This document shows, in pieces, positions 57,804-64,000 of a stretch of 64,000 bases of DNA. Numbering within the stretch: the stretch's first letter is position 1; every line of letters starts with the position of its first letter. The stretch is from Mytilinidion resinicola (lineage: Eukaryota; Ascomycota; Dothideomycetes; Mytilinidiales; Mytilinidiaceae). The position numbers and the translations under genes are program-made. The stretch spans positions 830,928 to 894,927 of the forward strand of contig NW_022985443.1 in NCBI RefSeq assembly GCF_010093595.1, written 5' to 3'. The notes under the pieces are model-generated. The model worked only from the letters and a program-made list of their open reading frames with translations, ran no database searches and was not told the origin of the DNA.

Positions 57804-60197
57804 ATGGCGACTCGCAACCTGAAGCGCAAGCGCGCCTCTATATCCTACCGCGAACCGAGCAGTGATGAAGACACACCTGCTGATTCCGAGGCTGATTCCC
57901 TCGACGAGGAGCAGCCCGTCGTCGTCCACCGCGAGACTAGGCGCGTTGCGCAGTCGCAGTCGCAGTCGCAGTCGCAACCACAATTCACGCTCCGGAGCCG
58001 CAGGACTGCACGCACCACCCAATCGCAGTCACCCCAGAAAACTGCTAGGTCGCGCCGCCAACATGTTCAATCATACAAAGAGCTAAGCTCAGACGAGGAC
58101 TCTGCAGGAGAGGAGGCATCGACGACTCAGCGCAAAGCGACGCGGTCACGGAACAAGGCAGCCAAGGTCAAGGCAGCACATCGCCGTAATGACCGAGACT
58201 CCGAGGACGAAGACCCCGAAGGCGATTATGTAGAGCATGTTACAACACCCCAGCGCAAAGCAATGCGGTCCCAAGATAAGTCGGGCAATAGGACCCCTCG
58301 TAGAGCTCTAGGTAAGCCCAAACAACACTCCATCAGTTTATTTATATTCAAGAACTGGTCCTAACTCCATATCACAGGCCGAGTCACCAAACGTTCAGAT
58401 CCTCAAACCAAAGCCCCCCCAAAGACCAAACTACTCGTGACGGACGGCAAGATACCCAATTGGACAGCGCTTCCATATCATGTCCTACTGCAGGTCTTTG
58501 TCTATGCTTCTCATCCACTCTACGATGGCCTTTCTCCGACTCCGGCAGTTTCATGGCTTTTCAACACGGCCCGGATGCACCAGCTCTTCACCAAACCTGC
58601 CCTCACTGCGCTCTATCGCAACCCGCCGCTCTTCGCATTACCTAAGGATAGGAGGAGCAAGCTGTTGCAGACCTTGTCACAGACGCCTGCGTCAGCAGAT
58701 AGAGACTACCAAGTCATGGTCAAGCGTCTGGAGCTTGATGTTACCAAGATGCCACATCGGTCTCCAACGGGCCGCGCAGAATTAGATCTGACAACTCTCA
58801 TCACTCCCTTGAGGACTCTCAAAGAGGTCGAGATATTCGACCCCCACGATCGGCCACCATATAGGCAAGCACAACTGACTGTGCGTCGGCTCGCCAGTAG
58901 ACACTATCCTCCAGGGCTCTTCACGAGTTTGGATCAGAGCGGAGCAAGATTGAAGGGCTGGACGTGGAATCATTTTCTGCTTACGGAGACTATCAATTCA
59001 GCGAGCATCCTACGGATGAAGGACGTTCACGGACAGGTGTCGTTCCAGACTCTCCGAGACTTGGTCCTCACAAATTTTCCACAGGACCTAGCGGACGTTG
59101 AAGATCAGCCGTCACAGGAAGAGCTTTTAGCGTCAGCTCTGGCCGCTCTTCCCAGCCTTCGGGCTATTTCATTCGTGTCGTCTACAGTCGTCAACGAGAG
59201 GCTCCTTCCGCTACTCCCAGAGACACTCGTCTCGTTGACGATTGCCAACTGTGGGATGCTCACATCGGAAGTACTTGGGGCCTATCTACTCACCCATGGA
59301 AACCAGCTGGAGGAACTGATCCTGAACCACAACCAAGCCCTGAATCTGTCGTTCTTGCCTGATCTCAAGAGCTCATGCCCTCGGTTGGAAGTTCTCAGGA
59401 TGGACCTTAACTACTACTCCACATTCACCACATCACGAGATGCGGACCCCAAGTACGACGAGCTTCTCACAGAGGAAGAGGTACCGTCTTGGCCATCCAC
59501 ATTGCAAGTCCTGGACCTCGTTTACCTACGGAAGTGGTCTGCGCCTGCCGCCAAGACATTCTTCAAGTCGCTGATTCATGCCGCCGCAGAGCTGCCGGAC
59601 CTTCGCGAACTTGTGTTGAAGGCCATGGTAGACGTAAACTGGCGTGAGCGAGCCGCTTTCCGAGACGAATGGATTCCGCGTTTCAAGAGGGTATTCCTCG
59701 AACGATCTGCGCCACCCAGTGACCACTTGGTATCCTTGCGTGCTTTCAGAGAATGGAAGGCTTCGCAAGTAGCCGGCGGGAACGGGAATGCAACCGCCCA
59801 GGGAGACGTCAGCGAAGACGAGATGGATGAGGCGACGACGACATCGCCAATCATCAGCTCGCCGAGTGATGGAATGGAGAGTTCAGACAGTGATGCGCCC
59901 ATCTTACCCCGGGGCGCTCGTAGGCGACAGGCTCGGGGGTCGGACGATATTTGGGATACCAAACGTCTGCGCAGCCGCGCCCGAACCTCGGAGAGCGAAA
60001 ATGACACAAACTCACCCCAAGAAGTGATCGTCGAGAAACATGTTCAAGGTAGATGTCGTGTGGTGGATATTCGCATCGACAATCTCCGGCCTAGAGAAGA
60101 TGTGTTCGATGAGGGTGACTTCTTGGACTCGGAAGTGAGCGGAGACGAAGATTGGAATGGTAACGAAGAGAACGATAACGATGGGTATGCTTGGTAG
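57804..60197 (+). CDS. F-box/LRR-like nuclear protein
   Basis: A 775-aa protein from exons 57804-58311 and 58378-60197, in phase (G|GTAAGC, ATCACAG). The start at 57804 (ACCATGGC) is chosen over 57738. The N-terminal ~170 residues are basic and acidic in alternation, with SSDED blocks, a QSQSQSQSQ run and TRS/KR motifs, which suggests a nuclear protein. The second exon opens with NWTALPYHVLLQVFVYASHP, an F-box-like helix pair, and continues with leucine-rich repeat-like units (LPETLVSLTIANCGMLTSEV, HGNQLEELILNHNQALNLSF, LEVLRMDLN). The tail is acidic. Such proteins can be SCF substrate receptors; the partner is unknown. Confidence 0.7.
57951..57975 (+). repeat. CAGTCG hexanucleotide repeat in coding sequence
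   Basis: Four tandem CAGTCG units encode a Gln-Ser run in the F-box/LRR-like protein. Confidence 0.9.
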
Positions 60198-60892
60198 GTA
60201 ATCGGGCGTGGATTTCCTCTCTTGTATAACGTATCTACATTTACGGCTGGGGTGCATGGAAATGGTGTTTTGGAGACGGGCCAAAGTGTCTCGGCGGCTT
60301 CCACTCTTCCTTCACACTGTACATACCTATCGTTTCTCAACTTACAGGCCCAGCGCTTGTACAACGTCTTTGGGGGCGCAATCAGATGGACACATGGGAG
60401 ATGAGAACTCTTGCCAGGCCTGGGGCATTGGGGGGTTCTTGGCGAGCGAATGAAACGATTGATCTCATCTCATCTCACTGATCAGGGTTGCCAGCTGCTA
60501 GCTATTGATAGAAAATGGAGTGTAATACCGCTCAGCTGCTCCCCTTCGGGCGCTGTGCTGTTTGTGCTTTCACTCGCACGTCTGCATCATTTGAGGAACA
60601 CTGGCCGAAGTCTTACTAACTATGCAGATTGATTTGAGCAACACCAGCCGAAACAACGGGATGACGCCACAGCACAGCCTCTTTGAGGGGTCAATTCGCG
60701 ACCTTGCCTGCAGGTTCAGCTCCCGTCTCCCTGAGCATGTCAGCATAGCCTCAATAGGGACGCACTCGCACCATGCGACCGATTTCTGTGCCCTGTTAAA
60801 TACCGCATATCACTGCATACCGACCACGAACTTATCTCCCGCGAAATACACTACCACCTTCCTCACTCTCTCTTCACCTGCTTCCCCTCACT
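60198..60892. other. Intergenic region
   Basis: About 700 bp with no supported gene; upstream region of the WW-domain gene. Confidence 0.45.
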
Positions 60893-63240
60893 ATGGCGGA
60901 ACCAACACCCCCGCTCCCCCCAGTCTCCCCCGATTCAGGTCCCACGGACCCAAACCTCCCCAAAGTGCCTTCCGGGTGGATACCGCAATTCGATAACACG
61001 TAGGTCCCTCCTTCCCCTCCTCCTTCCAACGATCTTGTCAATCCTTCAACCATATTTACCCGGCAAAACCCACCCATCCATCAGACAATCGCTTACACCG
61101 TATCTTTACCAGCTCCCGCAAATACTACTACGTCCAAATCGCTACCGGCGTCTCGCAGTGGGACATGCCTACCTCCGCCGCACCCGCGGTTCCCGGCGCT
61201 TCGCCCGCCGGCACACCCGCCCAGGGCGCCAATCCGTACGATGCACCACACCAGCAGCAGGGACTAGGAGGCGGTGAGGGCACGAGGGGGGTCGATGGAC
61301 AGACGGGTGAGAGGAGTGGCGGCTTGGGAGTACGTTCCACCCCAGATTCACGGACGTGGTGTTCGATGTCTAAGGTATACTGATGCTGACGGGCACAGGG
61401 CATGGCTATGAATATGCTGAGTGGTAAGCAAAGCGGCGGCGGACAAGGTGGTGGAGGTGGTCTCGTAGGCAGTCTTGCCTCGAGCTTCCTGGGTGGCGGG
61501 AAGCAGTCTGGCAGTGGGGGTCACGGTGGCTCAGGCGGTGGAGGAGGTGGGCTTGTAGGACAGCTTGCCAGCGGTCTGCTCGGCGGTGGGAAGCAGTCCC
61601 ATGGACAGACTGGAGGTCAAGGGCAGCAGAGTGGTCAACATCAACAATCGGGCGGTTTGGGAGGGTTGCTTGGGGGTGTGCTTGGCGGTGGTGGTGCTGT
61701 GAGTACCATACCGCTCCTCTCACGGTATCCCACTTGAGGAGAGTACACTGACTTCTATGTGTAGCATGGCCAGAAACCTACGGATTATGGTTACAGTCAT
61801 GGAGCAGGTGGTAACACGTATACAGGTCAGGCACCGCCCTCGGCGTATCAACCTGCAGGCCAACACGGCACTCCTGGATACGGCAGCCCAGCTCCGAGTT
61901 CCACGGCGGGCCAGTATGGTAGCCCAGCTCCTCCGGTAAGACAGAGATCTCGTTCCTTTTCGTTCGGCAATCGCTTGGCTTTCAATGATCCGGCTCCGAG
62001 GCGCGCTTCTTCAGAGCCCAACGACGCTCATCCACGAACAATGTGCCTGGGCCCACCACAAAGAGCTCGAGTCGAACGTGCTATAGATGAAAGAAGTATA
62101 TCCTCCGACGACACTGTACGCGCCGAAAATCAAATCGACAGTACGGATGCCTGAAGGCGCTCACCTAGACCCCACCCTGTATTAACAGCCTCGAATGCTC
62201 GGGGCTTCCTTCTAAGGCATCTAAGGCGTTATGGGCCTCGAACGCCTTTTATACCTCGAGGGCGAAGGATTCCAGCACCTAGGAGACCCTTGCCCGCAAT
62301 CCGGAATCAATCGGCTCCAAGTTCTAGTCCCCAGCCTGCTCAAGGGGGCCCTCTTTCACACCTAGGAGTTCAAGGCCCTCTAAGGACTCAGGCTCTCACA
62401 GTATTCAATTTGCTCGCAGCGCCTTCATCCAATGTTGCATTTCACGTTCTAAGTTTCTTTAGCAATCTTTAAGCCAGTTCTAACATTCAACTAGGGCCAA
62501 TATCAACCACCAGGACAGTACAATGCTCCGCACAGTGGCCACACCAGCCCACCTGCAGGCCAATACCACTCTCCACCTCCGCATGGTCAGCCATCCTACG
62601 GAGCTCCAGCTCCTTCCTACGGCGCACCAGGTGCACACGACCAATACGGTACGCAGCAGCACGGCGCCCCTTCGGGGCAGTATAACCCCCCAGGCCAACA
62701 CGGAGCTCCAGGCCAGTACAATCCACCCGGTCAGCACGGCCAGCACGAACAGTATGGCTCCCAGCACGGGACGCCAGGCCAATACCCCCCGCCAGGCCAA
62801 TCGCCCTACGGTGCCCCGAACCCATCGTATGGAGGCGGGAATAACCAGTACCCCCCGCCACCAGGGCAATACAACCCAGGAGGCCAGTCGCATGACCAGT
62901 ACGGCCACGGAGGTCACGGTTCTCCTCCGCCTCAGCAGCAGTATGGCCAGGGAGGCCATGGCGCTCCGCCATCTCAGCAGTACGGCCACGAAGGTCATGG
63001 TGCTCCACCGCCTCAGCAGCAGTATGGCCAGGGCTATGGAGATCAGGGCCATCAGCAGCCGGGCCAGTACGGCCAGGGTGGGTATCCAGGACAGGGCGCG
63101 CATGGTCAGCAACAACAGCAGCATGGTGGCCAGCCAGGTGGGTATGGCAGTCATACACCGCAGCCGCCGCAGCCAGGTATGTGATCTCTAACAGTCGATC
63201 AGATGATCATCTTAAGGACTGACACTCTGTAGGATGGTAA
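60893..63240 (+). CDS. WW-domain protein with Gly-rich and Gln/Pro/Tyr-rich tail
   Basis: A 494-aa protein from six exons: 60893-60999, 61113-61329, 61399-61698, 61765-61935, 62495-63176 and 63233-63240, all in phase. The single WW domain (VPSGWIPQFDNT, then across intron 1 SRKYYYVQIATGVSQWDMP) has both signature Trp residues and binds Pro-rich ligands. A Gly-rich region with repeated LVGxLAS(S/G)xLGGGKQS units follows. A long low-complexity tail of GQYxPPGQ and HGAPxxQQYG repeats ends in PGW, contributed by an 8-nt last exon. The layout recalls yeast Wwm1, a WW protein that binds metacaspase, but that link is only an analogy. The fourth intron is 559 bp, far longer than any other here. Confidence 0.75.
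61936..62494 (+). other. Oversized intron with in-frame open stretch
   Basis: A 559-bp intron (CCG|GTAAGA ... AACTAG|GGC) of the WW-domain gene. Reading through the donor, the frame stays open for 72 codons to a TGA at about 62151. It encodes a polar peptide with RSRSFSFGNRLAFNDPAPRR, ending QIDSTDA. Its last ~330 bp hold recurring CTAAGG and CTCGA words and look inserted. It could be a retained-intron isoform or a small insertion. Confidence 0.55.
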
Positions 63241-63932
63241 TGCGGTATTGATGGTCAGTTGTTGCTGTGAGCGATTCGGTTTAAGCATGAACATAGGCAT
63301 GATGGTTGCGATTGGGATTGGGATGCTTCTGCCTCTGAAGGGGGTGGTTATCTATGACTCTGCTTTCTGCATTTTGCTTATGTTTCATACCATTGAAATT
63401 TCAGAAATTGGCGATGGAGTGGAGATGAGGCTCTTACTTTCTTGTCGAGATTATGCAGCAACGGTGATTGGTTGTCTAGATCGTGCAGCTCAATCCAATT
63501 CCATTCAATTCATTTCGGGACTTCTTTGCGTTATTTTCCCGGTGAGAGTCGAGCTAAACCATTACACGGCATGCGGAGAAGATGCAGACGACACACGCAC
63601 ATCTCAAAGGCATCATCTATAGCAGGTAAGGGAGGAGTCCCGTGCTTCATACGCAATAGTCTAAGCTATTCAGAGTAAATCTTCGATCTGGAAATCGTAT
63701 AATCCAGAGTTGCTCAGGATAAAAACAAATTTTAGTCTTTATATGGCTATGGGCTACCTCTGACTCTGTTAAAGGTGTATTAAGTTATTTTATCTCGTTC
63801 AACGAATGATTGTATACATAGAAAAGCGCATCTAACGCAATGAGCACACTTTTGCCTGCAATATACGCTCTGTATATCACCCTTGCAAAAGATATCCCAT
63901 GTCGGATATGGTGTCATTGTTATTAAGAGAAA
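63241..63932. other. Convergent intergenic region
   Basis: 3' region of the WW-domain gene and of the gene entering from the right edge. No other gene supported. Confidence 0.4.
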
Positions 63933-64000
63933 TCAGATGTTCGACGAGATGCCTGGTTGGATCATTTCCAGCTGCTTGAGAAGCTCGTTGAAAAACTTCT
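63933..64000 (-). CDS. 3' end of a gene running off the right edge
   Basis: The minus strand reads KFFNELLKQLEMIQPGISSN then Ile and TGA (63933-63935). This amphipathic helix with clean codon use is what the end of a real protein looks like, but only about 21 residues are visible. The family cannot be named. Confidence 0.35.
   Translation of the reverse strand, partial: KFFNELLKQLEMIQPGISSNI

Noticed and set aside
1..64000. CRISPR arrays, operons or bacterial-type elements
   Set aside because: No regularly spaced direct repeats; gene structure with introns is clearly eukaryotic.

Overview
The window comes from a filamentous ascomycete (Pezizomycotina). Genes are intron-poor to moderately split, with short GT..AG introns mostly of 45-70 bp. 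The gene set (alpha-tubulin, a Pga1-type GPI-mannosyltransferase subunit, XRCC4, Byr4/Bfa1, a SUZ12-type Polycomb protein, a Zn2Cys6 regulator, WSC and WW proteins, and a highly reducing polyketide synthase) is typical of that group. The sequence alone does not fix the class or species.

Layout. 1-6.2 kb: a caspase-fold gene running off the left edge, then a G-alpha-like gene with degenerate GTPase motifs, then gene-poor DNA. 6.2-11.3 kb: housekeeping block (F-box protein, Pga1, alpha-tubulin, WD40 protein). 11.25-11.71 kb: a 466-bp transposon-like element with ~110-bp terminal inverted repeats, whose left repeat supplies the start of the WD40 reading frame. 12.6-16.6 kb: a DUF3176-like 3' fragment and gene-poor DNA.

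16.6-36.3 kb: a probable secondary-metabolite cluster. It holds a broken fungal rhodopsin-type membrane protein, a 2401-aa HR-PKS (KS-AT-DH-degenerate MT-ER-KR-ACP, minus strand), an FSH1/LovG-like serine hydrolase, a 1098-aa adenylation-thiolation-reductase enzyme, a broken RidA-family gene and a Zn2Cys6 regulator. The PKS has no release domain. A workable model is that the hydrolase frees the polyketide acid and the A-T-R enzyme activates and reduces it; this is inference.

36.5-38.8 kb: a broken three-WSC-domain wall protein. 40-64 kb: chromosome-maintenance and cell-cycle genes: an uncharacterised Lys/Glu-rich protein, XRCC4, Byr4, a WD40 protein, a secreted protein, a SUZ12-type protein carrying a PHD-like finger, an F-box/LRR-like protein, a WW-domain protein with a 559-bp intron, and the tail of a further gene at the right edge.

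The most unusual theme is that three otherwise intact genes (rhodopsin-type, RidA, WSC) carry in-frame TGA or TAG codons at positions where tryptophan is expected. These are either recent G-to-A nonsense lesions or, more speculatively, sites restored by A-to-I mRNA editing. Splice sites were assigned by eye with phase checks; family names rest on recognised motifs and no database search was run.
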